Below the pieces are notes generated by a model. It saw only the letters and a program-made list of their open reading frames with translations, searched no databases and had not been told where the DNA came from. A stretch of DNA of 64,000 nt, from the NCBI RefSeq assembly GCF_900103975.1, contig NZ_FNIR01000009.1, positions 1 through 64,000 on the forward strand, in the 5' to 3' direction. Of the stretch, positions 17,301 to 26,044 are shown one piece after another. The first letter of the stretch is position 1. Each line of letters begins with the position of its first letter. Made by a program: the position numbers and the translations under genes. The DNA is from Klenkia soli. GTDB taxonomy: Bacteria; Actinomycetota; Actinomycetes; Mycobacteriales; Geodermatophilaceae.

Positions 17301-20300
17301 GTGCCCTGCCGCCTGCTTCGGATCCGAGTGCGGATGGGGCTCGCCGGCGACGTGTCCATCGTCGAGCAATTCGTGCTCCGCGCGATCCGCTCGGGCGGCG
17401 CCACGACGGTCACCGAGCTCACCAACACCCTGGAGCTTTCGCCCCGCATCATCACGGACTGCTTGGGGGATCTGTGGCGGGCCGGGCATGTGCACCTGGA
17501 CTTTCTCGACGACCGCGAATCCATCACGCTCACGGAGGAGACAGAGAGGCAGGTCAGCGCTGGTGACGTCGGTGCCATCCGGAGCACCTACGAGACCTCT
17601 GATGTCCGCGAGATGGCCTTTGACAGCCTGGTTGGTCGGATCGTCCCGACGCGGGCGACGTCACGGCGCGTTCCGCACAACGTCCGAGTGCCGCGGATGC
17701 CCGATGACCCAGGGCCGCTCGACCTGGGCGCTGCTGCGCTGGCTGCTGCTGTGGAGCGTGACCTGACCCGGTGGATCGACGGTGGTGACGTGGTCACCAC
17801 CGAGGGGGCGCTGCGGGTACTGGATGCCTACCTCGACCCGGAGCAGGTCCGGGAGACGGTGACCGCGGGATATGTCCCGCTGGTCGTGTCCGTGGTCGAG
17901 GATGCCGACCTGGGGCTGCGGGTGACGGCGACCGACCAACTCCTCACGCGCGCAGAGCGCGACCGCGCCACGCGTCGCTTGCAACGACTGATCGACGACG
18001 ATCCGCGCGGGTCTTTCGTCCGAGCCCTGGCTGGCCTGGCAACCGCCGCCCCGTCGGTAGCAGTAGCCCCCTTGCTGGCCCTGGTCTCGGCACTGCGGAA
18101 GCAGGTGTCCACCCTCCCGGAGGTCGTCACGGGTACGCGCCAGCACGAGCACGATCGGATGCGGCTGGCGTTCTACGACGTTGTGCATCAGGCGTCCCGG
18201 GCATGGACGGCGCAAACCGAGGTGGTTCTCGTCGACAGCCCCCAGGATCACGAGCAGGTGGTCGGGCGTCTCATCGATGGAGCTATGACCCAGGTGGTGC
18301 TTTGCGCAACTTGGCTGCGCTACAACGGCGTCAGCCGGTTCTTGCCGCACCTCGAGCGAGCAATCGATAGGGGCGTGCAGGTCGTCCTGTTGTGGGGCGC
18401 ACGGGTGGATGACACGCTGGATCAGCCGATCATCAACGCCGTCCACAATCTGCAACGTCGTGGCGGTCCCGCAGCCGATCGCGTCCTGGTCAAAACCCGG
18501 GTACCCGCTCAGGTTAACGCCAGGTTGGTCGTCTCGGACGACCGGCAAGCACTCGTGACGAGCCATGACTTCCTGGGCGGAGGGACCAACTCCGACCTCG
18601 GGCTGCTCGTCTCAGCTGTTCGGGACCACCGGTCGGAGATCGTGGAATCGTTGCTCAGCTGGACTTGCACCCTTTTCCCGGACCTCGACCTCGCCCAGGC
18701 CATTATTCGGGATAACGCAGCGTTCGGCCGACGGAGCGAGCCTGCAGTGCTGGCAGCAGACATCGCGGTGCCGGCGTTCCACTCGTCCCTGGATGCGGGC
18801 TCGCCTGCTTCTGCGCAGGTCGCGATCTGGGCAGGGGCTTGGGCCGCGGCGGTGGAGGAGCTGGCCCGGCTGGTGGAGGACCTTCCCGCGACTGCGTCCA
18901 CGGTGACGGACGCTGAGCATCAGGTGTTGCTCCGGCGGGCCCTCGACACTGCGGAGAGGCACGTCCTCGTGGCCGCGCCGCGGTTGTCCGGTCGGGTGGT
19001 CGACGCAACGATCCTCACCGCGATCACAACCTGTCTGCAGCGAGGCGCCGACGTCACGATCGTCTACGGAGACCTGGCCGACGACTCCCGGTCAGCGCGG
19101 ACAGCCCTGATGAAGCTCTCCCGCCCCAGGGAGCCCGGCCTGGGCCGACTCGAGCTTATGCACGACCACAACAACCGTGCGCGCGTGTTGTTGTGGGACG
19201 ACGAAGTCGCGCTCGGCAGCTTCGACCACCTCTCCCACTCCGGTCACCGCAGCGGGCGCAGCCGGCACCGGAACCGAGGCGAACTCAGCCTCCGGGTCAC
19301 CAACCCCAGCCTGGCCGCGACGATGCTCACAACGTTCGGGGTGTTCCCACCCGTGGCCGGCATGGCAACGGCCATCAACCGCAGCAGCGTGGCCAGCGGC
19401 GATCTGGTGCTCGCTCAGGCTGCGCTGGAGGTACTCGCGAAGCCCGGTGAGCGTCTCGTCGGCGGCCGGCTCGCTGCCCTGGCCGCCCGCGGCACCACAG
19501 CCACGGCAGTCCTCGACGCCCTGGAGCACGTCGGCGCCTCCGCCGGTGACCAGGAGCGGCTCTGCGCAGCAGTCCTGTTGGCCGGAACTGACGTGCCCGT
19601 CCCCTGGTGGCAGCGACTACTGGAGCTGGTCTGGATGCGACACGACTTCTTGGCCGCGTTAGCCATCCGGGCTGTGGTCGACGACGACGGTGTCCGTCCG
19701 CGGCGGGCGTTGGTGCGAGCAGCAGCCGCATGGGCGGCCGGGGACAGCTCGGAGCAGCTTATGAACGCCGCGATTGAGGACGGTCTCGACGGTGCCGAGC
19801 GGGACGCCCTGGCCACCGTGGCGGTCTCTGATCTGGTGCTCCGTGGGCACGTCGCAGCGCACGAGGTTCTGGACTCGTGGTCGCCCCAGCTTGAGGGGGA
19901 CGTGGGGGAGCTCGCGCGGGCCGCCTTGGCGCTGTCCCGAGCGGCATCGGCGCCTCTGCCGGTGAGCAGACTGCGGGCTGCTGCCGCGGCCGCGCGCACC
20001 CAGGAAGAGGCCGACACAGCCTGGGAAGTGCTGCACGGCGCATTGCAGCGGTTGCGCAACTTCCCGCCCGGCTTCATCAGTGGCGACCTGCTGAAGACCT
20101 GGGCCTTCGGCGACGGTGGTCCGCTGGCACAGCTCGAGCTGCTGGCGCACGGTCACGACGTCGAGGGGGTTGGCCGGTGGCGGGCAGCTCAGGTGACATC
20201 GGATCCGCACGGGTGGTTGGCGTGGTGCGCTGACCGAGCCGGGGCTCGGGAGATCGTCGGCAACCGGCGCACGTCGATGGTGGCCAAGGTGGCGGCCATC

Positions 20301-20498
20301 CTGGGCGCTGTAAACAACGTGGCCGAGATCGGCGGGTCGACCCAGCCAACAGGCGAGAGCCCGGAGGTCGGGCAGTTCCTGGCAAAGGCCGGACCACTGA
20401 TCACGAAGCTTGCGATTCGGGCGCCGGACTCCATCAACGGCCACCTGACGCAGGCGACCGCACGGTCGATGGCGGCTGCCCTGGAGGGAATCCTGTGA
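17301..20498 (+). CDS. Winged-helix protein with two HKD-degenerate phospholipase D-like domains
   Basis: 1065 residues. Residues about 10-85 form a winged helix (VTELTNTLELSPRIITDCLG, RAGHVHLDFL). Two PLD-like halves follow. The first (about 270-440) has VNARLVVSDDRQALVTSHDF in the HxKx4Dx6GSxN position, with Asn406 for His and Arg408 for Lys. The second (about 530-670) has RARVLLWDDEVALGSFDH, with Arg626 for His. The Asp and GS parts remain but both catalytic histidines are gone, so nuclease or lipase activity is doubtful. The rest is helical and unassigned. I chose the GTG at 17301, preceded by GGAGG at ideal spacing, over the GTG at 17280. Its stop overlaps the next start (GTGA). Likely a DNA- or effector-binding scaffold. 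Confidence 0.72.
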   Translation: MPCRLLRIRVRMGLAGDVSIVEQFVLRAIRSGGATTVTELTNTLELSPRIITDCLGDLWRAGHVHLDFLDDRESITLTEETERQVSAGDVGAIRSTYETSDVREMAFDSLVGRIVPTRATSRRVPHNVRVPRMPDDPGPLDLGAAALAAAVERDLTRWIDGGDVVTTEGALRVLDAYLDPEQVRETVTAGYVPLVVSVVEDADLGLRVTATDQLLTRAERDRATRRLQRLIDDDPRGSFVRALAGLATAAPSVAVAPLLALVSALRKQVSTLPEVVTGTRQHEHDRMRLAFYDVVHQASRAWTAQTEVVLVDSPQDHEQVVGRLIDGAMTQVVLCATWLRYNGVSRFLPHLERAIDRGVQVVLLWGARVDDTLDQPIINAVHNLQRRGGPAADRVLVKTRVPAQVNARLVVSDDRQALVTSHDFLGGGTNSDLGLLVSAVRDHRSEIVESLLSWTCTLFPDLDLAQAIIRDNAAFGRRSEPAVLAADIAVPAFHSSLDAGSPASAQVAIWAGAWAAAVEELARLVEDLPATASTVTDAEHQVLLRRALDTAERHVLVAAPRLSGRVVDATILTAITTCLQRGADVTIVYGDLADDSRSARTALMKLSRPREPGLGRLELMHDHNNRARVLLWDDEVALGSFDHLSHSGHRSGRSRHRNRGELSLRVTNPSLAATMLTTFGVFPPVAGMATAINRSSVASGDLVLAQAALEVLAKPGERLVGGRLAALAARGTTATAVLDALEHVGASAGDQERLCAAVLLAGTDVPVPWWQRLLELVWMRHDFLAALAIRAVVDDDGVRPRRALVRAAAAWAAGDSSEQLMNAAIEDGLDGAERDALATVAVSDLVLRGHVAAHEVLDSWSPQLEGDVGELARAALALSRAASAPLPVSRLRAAAAAARTQEEADTAWEVLHGALQRLRNFPPGFISGDLLKTWAFGDGGPLAQLELLAHGHDVEGVGRWRAAQVTSDPHGWLAWCADRAGAREIVGNRRTSMVAKVAAILGAVNNVAEIGGSTQPTGESPEVGQFLAKAGPLITKLAIRAPDSINGHLTQATARSMAAALEGIL

Positions 20499-22927
20499 GT
20501 GATGGCGTCGTGAGCGACCTTCTGACCAAGGTCCCCTGGCAGCACCCAGACCTTTTCCCCGACCATTGCCAGGCCGTCGCTGCGGCACAGGTGGATGACG
20601 ACGAAGCTTTGGGGAGGCTGGCCCCGCGGCTCCTGGTCGGCCTCACCGAGTCGTTCGGCCCCGAGGAGGCCGTGCTCTATCTGGTCATGACCGGCGAGTT
20701 CCAGGCAGCTAGCCGGCTGGTGGAGGTCCTGGCTGACCGACGCATGCTCGACGAAGGTCGGGAGGCGGAGTTGTTGGGGATCGTCCTCCGAGCTCGCGAT
20801 GCCGCCGTGGACGGGCTCGCGGCCCGGGTGCAGGCCCTCGTCGACCGTGGCGACAGAGTGGGTCATCCCGTCGACGGTGCGGAGTCTGTCGTACCGCACG
20901 GTCAGATTTCCCTGGCTGCCGCAGAAGCGCAGTTGGCCGACCACGAGACCGCCCTTGTCGTCCACGAGCGCGCGGTGGACGACGTCCTCCGGAGAGATCT
21001 CGCAACGGCGGGCCGGCCGGCCGGGGACCGCTGGGTGCGACACGTGGAGGAGTTGCTCGACGTGGGTGAGTACCTCGCCGCTCGCCGCGCACTCCAGATG
21101 GACCCCACGACTTTCACCCCAACGCTGCCGCTCGGACTCGTCGATCAGAGCTGGCCGTGGCCCAGCTCCACGCGAGCGCAGATTGGCTATTGGTTCCGCG
21201 GGGACACTGCGGCGTCCTCCCGCCCCGCGCAGTTCTCGGCGTACATCCCCGCGCCGGGTGACCGAGCGGCGCGGGAGGTGGTGGATGCCCTCCAAGCCTT
21301 ATTCGCCGAGGAGTCCGGCGCACGACTGCGTTGGCTGCACGCCGTGACAGGTCTTGTCGGCGGCCACCTCCTGACAGAACGGACCGAGGACTCAGGAGAC
21401 GCGGCGTGCCGGATCCGCTTGGCTCAGGACCCACAACTCCCAGAGTTGACGTTCGTCGGCCGAAGCGGCTCAGTGATGCTCCGAACGGCCGACACCGCGC
21501 CGGACGCAGCACCCGGTGCGATGGATGTTCGGGTGTCCATGCGGCTGACTGCGCCCTCGGGGCGGGCCGAACCTGTTCTGGACATCAGCTCCGTGCTCGC
21601 TCTTCTGGTCCACGACGAGCAGGGATATCCGCTGAGCCAGGAGGGACGTCGGCTGGCGTTCCTACGGACGATAGCCAGCCAGGCGGACCCCGAGGAGCTC
21701 CTCAGCGAGGGCATCTTCGACGGCGACACCCACCAGGACGTCGAGGTCCACGTGTGGTGGGCGCTGTACCTCCTTGGCTTCAGGCCGCGGCAGAGCCAGG
21801 TCGCCGCATTGCTCGAGCGCTGCGGCAACCACCCGGGGGTGCTGCGCCTGACCATGGTGCGCGAGGCTGCCCGGGCGCGGGCCGAGCATTCAGACTTTGA
21901 CACCTCGACGCTGATGACCAGCCCGGCACACCGGGACGACGTCGAACGGACAGTGCACAACTCTCTCACGCCGGCAGCGCGCCTCGTCCTCTTCACCATG
22001 CTCACCTGGCCTGATGACGTCCTGGACGAGACCACCCTGCAGATCGGCCTGCTTGCGGTCGAGGATGAAGCCGGACTGCCCGGGATCGTCGAGATCATGA
22101 CAAGCACGGGGATCATCGACCTCTCGCGTGTGTTCCGAGAGCTGGAGCGTGCTGGACACCTGCTGGGCCGACCGCCGGCTGGTGTCGGCCGACTGAATTG
22201 GTGCTCGTGTGGAGTCGAGCGGCTCCTGGCCCGGCGGGCACCTCAGAACATCGCCGCATCGTCACTGCGCGAGCTGGTGGCGTCGGCCAGGGCCGAGGTG
22301 GTCGACGCTGCGGATGCCCGACTAGCCCAAGTAGCTCTGCAACTCGCCTGGCATAACTGGGACAACCTGACCAGACACCTCACGGACGTTCCGGACGCAG
22401 CAGCCGAGAAGGAGGTGGCAGCCCGCGCGGATCAGACCAAGCGGGCATGGGACGAGGAGAGCGAAACGCTGTCCCTCGGCCGCGTCTGCGAAAGCGCCAT
22501 GCGCCAGGTCCGTCAGGCGGCCTCGTGCGACATACTGACGGGTAAGAATGTGGCCGGACTCGAGGTGCGCGGGGGCCTAAACAAGCTGCTCCAGGCGCTG
22601 ACCGCGCTCATCGGCAACGCAGCGGAATCGGCCGGTGCGCGGCCCGCCAGTGCCGGAGCGGGAACGGTGGTGGTGAGCTACGGGCCCAGCCCCGATGGCG
22701 CGTCCGCGTTCATCGACATCGAGGACGACGGCGAGGGCGTGCCAGAGGTGGTCCGGCGCAGCTTCGCAGCCGACCTACCCATGACCACCAAGGAACACGG
22801 CCACGGCATCGGCCTGCTGGGGGCCGCCTACTGGCTGCGAGCCATGCAGGGGGACTTGGAGATCCTCGGCAGATCACCCACGTGGAAGGGGGCTCACCTA
22901 CGCATCACACTACCCCTGGCGCACTAG
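20495..22927 (+). CDS. Large GHKL (histidine-kinase-type) ATPase, unknown N-terminal region
   Basis: 810 residues. The C-terminal 140 form a HATPase_c domain: N box LTALIGNAAES (Asn708), G1 box DIEDDGEGVPEVV (about 741), G2 box HGHGIGL (about 768) and a final GAHLRITLPL. Upstream, about 660 residues have no recognised domain; they include a conserved-looking VDQSWPW and a CSCGVERLL segment. I see no membrane segment and no obvious dimerisation-phosphoacceptor histidine motif just before the ATPase domain. It may be an unorthodox histidine kinase or a GHKL conformational ATPase. GTG start with GGAGGG upstream and a 4-bp overlap with the PLD-like gene, hence translational coupling. Its 3' end overlaps the receiver-regulator gene by 4 bp on the other strand. 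Confidence 0.78.
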   Translation: MSDGVVSDLLTKVPWQHPDLFPDHCQAVAAAQVDDDEALGRLAPRLLVGLTESFGPEEAVLYLVMTGEFQAASRLVEVLADRRMLDEGREAELLGIVLRARDAAVDGLAARVQALVDRGDRVGHPVDGAESVVPHGQISLAAAEAQLADHETALVVHERAVDDVLRRDLATAGRPAGDRWVRHVEELLDVGEYLAARRALQMDPTTFTPTLPLGLVDQSWPWPSSTRAQIGYWFRGDTAASSRPAQFSAYIPAPGDRAAREVVDALQALFAEESGARLRWLHAVTGLVGGHLLTERTEDSGDAACRIRLAQDPQLPELTFVGRSGSVMLRTADTAPDAAPGAMDVRVSMRLTAPSGRAEPVLDISSVLALLVHDEQGYPLSQEGRRLAFLRTIASQADPEELLSEGIFDGDTHQDVEVHVWWALYLLGFRPRQSQVAALLERCGNHPGVLRLTMVREAARARAEHSDFDTSTLMTSPAHRDDVERTVHNSLTPAARLVLFTMLTWPDDVLDETTLQIGLLAVEDEAGLPGIVEIMTSTGIIDLSRVFRELERAGHLLGRPPAGVGRLNWCSCGVERLLARRAPQNIAASSLRELVASARAEVVDAADARLAQVALQLAWHNWDNLTRHLTDVPDAAAEKEVAARADQTKRAWDEESETLSLGRVCESAMRQVRQAASCDILTGKNVAGLEVRGGLNKLLQALTALIGNAAESAGARPASAGAGTVVVSYGPSPDGASAFIDIEDDGEGVPEVVRRSFAADLPMTTKEHGHGIGLLGAAYWLRAMQGDLEILGRSPTWKGAHLRITLPLAH

Positions 22928-24006
22928 ACCCGCGGGTCTCCATACAGGCTGTCGAAAGCTCGGACTGTCTCCTGAACCAGGGGCAGTGACCCCTTGGTGA
23001 ACACTGACCACAATCGCTCGACGTCCATCTCCAGTTTGGCGAACTCCGCGCGAGCTGCTCCGCGGGCCGTCAGCCGCTTCTCGGCTTTGCGCACACGGTC
23101 AGGGAGCCCGTCTCCCAATCGCTTCAGGAGTGCGGCGTCGGGATCAGTGCTGAGCGCATCTCCGACGGCATCGCGCAGAGCGGTGTTCGCAGCTCCCTTA
23201 ACCACGTAGCTGACCAGGTGGTAGTCGCGCATCACCTTCTGCAGGTCGGTTCCCGGTGCAGGTTGGACGGTCATCAGGATGGCCGGCAGAGACGTCTCTC
23301 GGGCCAGGTGGTCGACGATCACCAGACCTTCTTGGTCGACGTTGTCCACCTGCAGGTGAAGGTCGACGAGCGCTAGATCGAAGATCCCAAGGTCGTCCTT
23401 CAGATCCCAGAACTGCTGCAGCGAGCTGATCACCGTTGCGTCGTGCTCCCCGAAGAGGGCGCGGAGCCGGTCACCGATCTGGTCGTCCACGATGAGCAGA
23501 CGCCGGCGCCGGATCCTCAACTGCAGGCGGACGAGTTCCTCCTGCAAACCCACCAGTTCTCTGACCTCTGGGACAGCCCGCAACCTGGGTAGGGGCCCGG
23601 CACCCCAAAGGGCCAGAGCTCGCTGAACGGATTCCGGAGACGGGTCGGTGATCGCCTCTTGATAGGCGTCGCGGAACCGGACGAGGTCCGACGTGACCTG
23701 CTCGGCGAAGCCGTACGGGTCGTCGGTGATCGCCACAACCCTCCGAGCCCTCGTGACGGCGGTCTGCAGCGCGCCGTGTGCGACGTCCGGGCGCATGACG
23801 GAGCTTCGCAGCAGTTCCTGCCGGACGCGGTCCGGCGCCCGGAGGGCGAGGACCGCCAGCACGCACGCGACTTGAGGCGCCAAGTCCGTGCGTTGGCCAT
23901 CGCGGGTAACCGAGGTGGCGGCACCAAAGAACTCTAGAACGGCCGGTGGCGCCCCGGGCTGAGTCGGTACTCGCCGCTGACCGTCCGGCTGCTCAGTGTC
24001 AGGCAT
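22924..24006 (-). CDS. SARP-type winged-helix/response-receiver regulator
   Basis: 360 residues. Residues 22-112 fit the OmpR-type winged helix of SARP regulators, and 113-165 fit a shortened BTAD-like helical part (ALALWGAGPLPRL). Residues 167-285 form a receiver domain with the full active site: acidic pair D174/D175, phospho-acceptor D215 (ALVDLHL), T246 and K270. A helical C-terminus of about 75 residues follows. DNA-binding-first, receiver-second is the reverse of most response regulators. It is the natural phosphorylation partner for the GHKL protein encoded convergently. It is divergently transcribed from the kinase/transglycosylase operon across 81 bp, so it may control that operon and itself. 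Confidence 0.8.
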   Translation of the reverse strand: MPDTEQPDGQRRVPTQPGAPPAVLEFFGAATSVTRDGQRTDLAPQVACVLAVLALRAPDRVRQELLRSSVMRPDVAHGALQTAVTRARRVVAITDDPYGFAEQVTSDLVRFRDAYQEAITDPSPESVQRALALWGAGPLPRLRAVPEVRELVGLQEELVRLQLRIRRRRLLIVDDQIGDRLRALFGEHDATVISSLQQFWDLKDDLGIFDLALVDLHLQVDNVDQEGLVIVDHLARETSLPAILMTVQPAPGTDLQKVMRDYHLVSYVVKGAANTALRDAVGDALSTDPDAALLKRLGDGLPDRVRKAEKRLTARGAARAEFAKLEMDVERLWSVFTKGSLPLVQETVRAFDSLYGDPRV

Positions 24007-24087
24007 AAGTCAGTACAGCTCCCTCGCAGGTCAGCGCTCCGCCGGGATCGTCGTTGCCACAGCACCGACCGTTCAGGGAGGTTACGC
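24007..24087. promoter_or_regulatory. Divergent promoter region, regulator / kinase operon
   Basis: The 81 bp between the receiver-regulator start (24006, minus) and the kinase start (24088, plus) must hold both promoters. A GGGAGG ribosome site lies 7 bases before the kinase ATG. No confident -35/-10 pair or long palindrome is visible. If the SARP-like domain is autoregulatory, its operator should be here. Confidence 0.5.
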
Positions 24088-25080
24088 ATGGCACCGCGGT
24101 TTGCACTACATGCACACTCCGAGACCCGCGCCGCCGGGCCGTCGTCCATACCGGACCGTGCAATCAGGGGTCGGCGCATCCTGCCACTGGTCGCGGACGA
24201 TCCCGCCTTCATCGGCGGGATCCGGCTGATTCACCGGCTGCCACCGGGCGGGCAGGGCTGTGACGTCTTCGTGGGGAAGACCAGCCCGGGCTCCGGTCGA
24301 ACGGCTGGTTGCGCCGTCGTCAAGGTGCTGCCTGCCTCGGCCGACCGGACGGCCCGCCGACTGTTCTCGCAGGAGGTTGCTGTCGCAACGTCTGTGCGGA
24401 GCAAGCTTGTCCCCGAGGTGTTGGCGGCCGATCTGCGCTGCACGACCCCGTACTACGCACAGGAATTGGTCCCGGGACTTCCGCTCTCGGAACTGTTGTC
24501 CATCGGCGGCGGGCGTCTCGGTTCGAAGGACACCGAGACGGTGGCGATCGAGCTACTCCGAGCCCTGGCGGACGTGCACGCCCAGGGGATCATCCACGGT
24601 GACGTCAAGCCCGGAAACCTGGTTGTGGACGACGCCCGCCTGTGGCTGATCGACTTCGGGCTCGGGCGCATGACCGGCGAGGACGACACCGGGCTCCTGG
24701 TCCAGCGCGGAACCAAGCACTACTCCAGCCCCGAGCACTTCCGCGTCGACACCGCACTCAGCAGTGCAAGCGACGTCTTCGCTTGGGGGCTCGTGGTTGC
24801 TCGGTCCGCGTCGGGCCGGCACCCGGTGGACCCCACGTTGCTGCTCGACGACCGCGCATATTACCGCGCCCTCACGACCGGTGCCCGGGACCTCTGGCCG
24901 CTGACCGGTGCTCTGCGGACCGCGGTGGAGCGGTCGCTGCACCCGGAGCCCGATGCGCGTGGCGCGGCAGCGGGACTACTCGCACTCCTCGACCCCGGGC
25001 GCCGTCCCGTGTTCCCGCCCACCCCCGACTGCGCCCCTACCACGACGGTCAGGCGATACGACACCGAGGAGATCTCATGA
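24088..25080 (+). CDS. Serine/threonine protein kinase (soluble)
   Basis: 330 residues with an intact eukaryotic-type kinase domain: glycine-rich loop LPPGGQGCDVF (about 51-61), VVKVL with Lys79, Glu97 in the C helix, catalytic loop HGDVKPGNL (Asp172, Lys174, Asn177), DFG at 189-191, and GTKHYSSPEHF as activation segment and APE equivalent. There is no membrane segment or PASTA repeat, unlike PknB-type kinases. It should phosphorylate Ser/Thr in the cytoplasm. Its stop overlaps the transglycosylase start (ATGA), so the two proteins are made together and the membrane protein's basic cytoplasmic tail is a candidate substrate. Confidence 0.85.
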   Translation: MAPRFALHAHSETRAAGPSSIPDRAIRGRRILPLVADDPAFIGGIRLIHRLPPGGQGCDVFVGKTSPGSGRTAGCAVVKVLPASADRTARRLFSQEVAVATSVRSKLVPEVLAADLRCTTPYYAQELVPGLPLSELLSIGGGRLGSKDTETVAIELLRALADVHAQGIIHGDVKPGNLVVDDARLWLIDFGLGRMTGEDDTGLLVQRGTKHYSSPEHFRVDTALSSASDVFAWGLVVARSASGRHPVDPTLLLDDRAYYRALTTGARDLWPLTGALRTAVERSLHPEPDARGAAAGLLALLDPGRRPVFPPTPDCAPTTTVRRYDTEEIS

Positions 25081-25997
25081 CGAAGATTCATACCGAGCTA
25101 GACCCGACGCGGCCTAGCTCGGACGCCGACCAGGCACGGCAGACCACGACCAGGCCGCGGCGTCGCCGGCTGCGACGCACCCGGCTGATGCTCAAGGTGC
25201 TCGCCGCGTTGGTCGTCGCCGTCGAGGCACCCACAGTGGTCGCGGTGGAAGGACTCCAGTCGTCGAACCCGGCGTCTAGCTCGTACATGGACGAGTCCCC
25301 TGGTTACACGTACGGCGGGTTCGTGGACATCGAGCACATCAGCCGCAACCTGATCGTCGTGGCAGTGAGCCAGGAGGACGCCCAGTTGCCTTACCGCAAC
25401 GGCCCCTTCGACGTGTCCGACTTCATCGACCGGGCACAAGTCTACCTGGAGGGTGGGGAGGACCCGAGCGGCTCGACCATCCCGCAGCAGCTGGCCAAGA
25501 ACCTCTTCCTGGACGGTGAGCAGACATCGTGGCGCAAGGGCGTCGAGGCGTTCCTCGCCGCGCACCTGTCGTTCCTGCTGACCGACGCCCGAATCCTGGA
25601 GCTATATCTGAACTACGCGCAGTTCGGGCCGCAGCTGTTCGGGATCTGCGCCGCCAGCTGGTACTGGTTCTCCCAGCCTCCCAGCTACCTCGAGTTGGAC
25701 CAGGCGGCGATGCTCGTCGGTCTGCTCCCGTCACCCTCCCACGTCCGTCGCGGGATGGAAGGAGGCATGGACTTCACGGAGGCGCTGGCCGCAGGGGAAG
25801 ACACCAGCTACAGCACCTACAACCGAGCTGTGGCCCTCGCCCCGGAGTGGTTCGCGCGGAACGGCGGCTACCAGCTGAGCGAAGACCTCGGAGTTGTGGG
25901 ACTCGCCCACGAGCAGCCGCCCAGCGACAACGACTGCTCCGAGATGCCGCTCGTCGTGCGAGACCGTCTCGTGGATGAGGGCTACGCCGTGCCGTGA
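25077..25997 (+). CDS. Monofunctional peptidoglycan transglycosylase-like protein (GT51)
   Basis: 306 residues. A basic cytoplasmic tail (RPRRRRLRRTR, 26-36) precedes one membrane segment (about 38-58), then a GT51 domain. VSQED (E100, D101) is the catalytic-Glu motif, followed by GSTIPQQLAKNLFL (132-145), LELYLNYAQFG and LDQAAMLVGLLPSPS. The usual EDxxFxxHxGxD motif is altered to EDAQLPYRNGPFD. No transpeptidase domain is present. It should polymerise or interfere with lipid II at the outer face of the membrane. GAGGAG lies 5 bases before the ATG at 25077, and the gene overlaps the kinase stop. A cell-wall enzyme inside a signalling island is unusual and may be the effector. Confidence 0.8.
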   Translation: MTKIHTELDPTRPSSDADQARQTTTRPRRRRLRRTRLMLKVLAALVVAVEAPTVVAVEGLQSSNPASSSYMDESPGYTYGGFVDIEHISRNLIVVAVSQEDAQLPYRNGPFDVSDFIDRAQVYLEGGEDPSGSTIPQQLAKNLFLDGEQTSWRKGVEAFLAAHLSFLLTDARILELYLNYAQFGPQLFGICAASWYWFSQPPSYLELDQAAMLVGLLPSPSHVRRGMEGGMDFTEALAAGEDTSYSTYNRAVALAPEWFARNGGYQLSEDLGVVGLAHEQPPSDNDCSEMPLVVRDRLVDEGYAVP

Positions 25998-26044
25998 TCC
26001 GGGCCCCCGGTCAGGGCCGGCTGAGTACCCGCAACTCGCACCGG

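Noticed and set aside
23659-23937. Small plus-strand frames opposite the receiver-regulator gene
   Set aside because: Antisense readings of a well-supported regulator; no independent coding signal.
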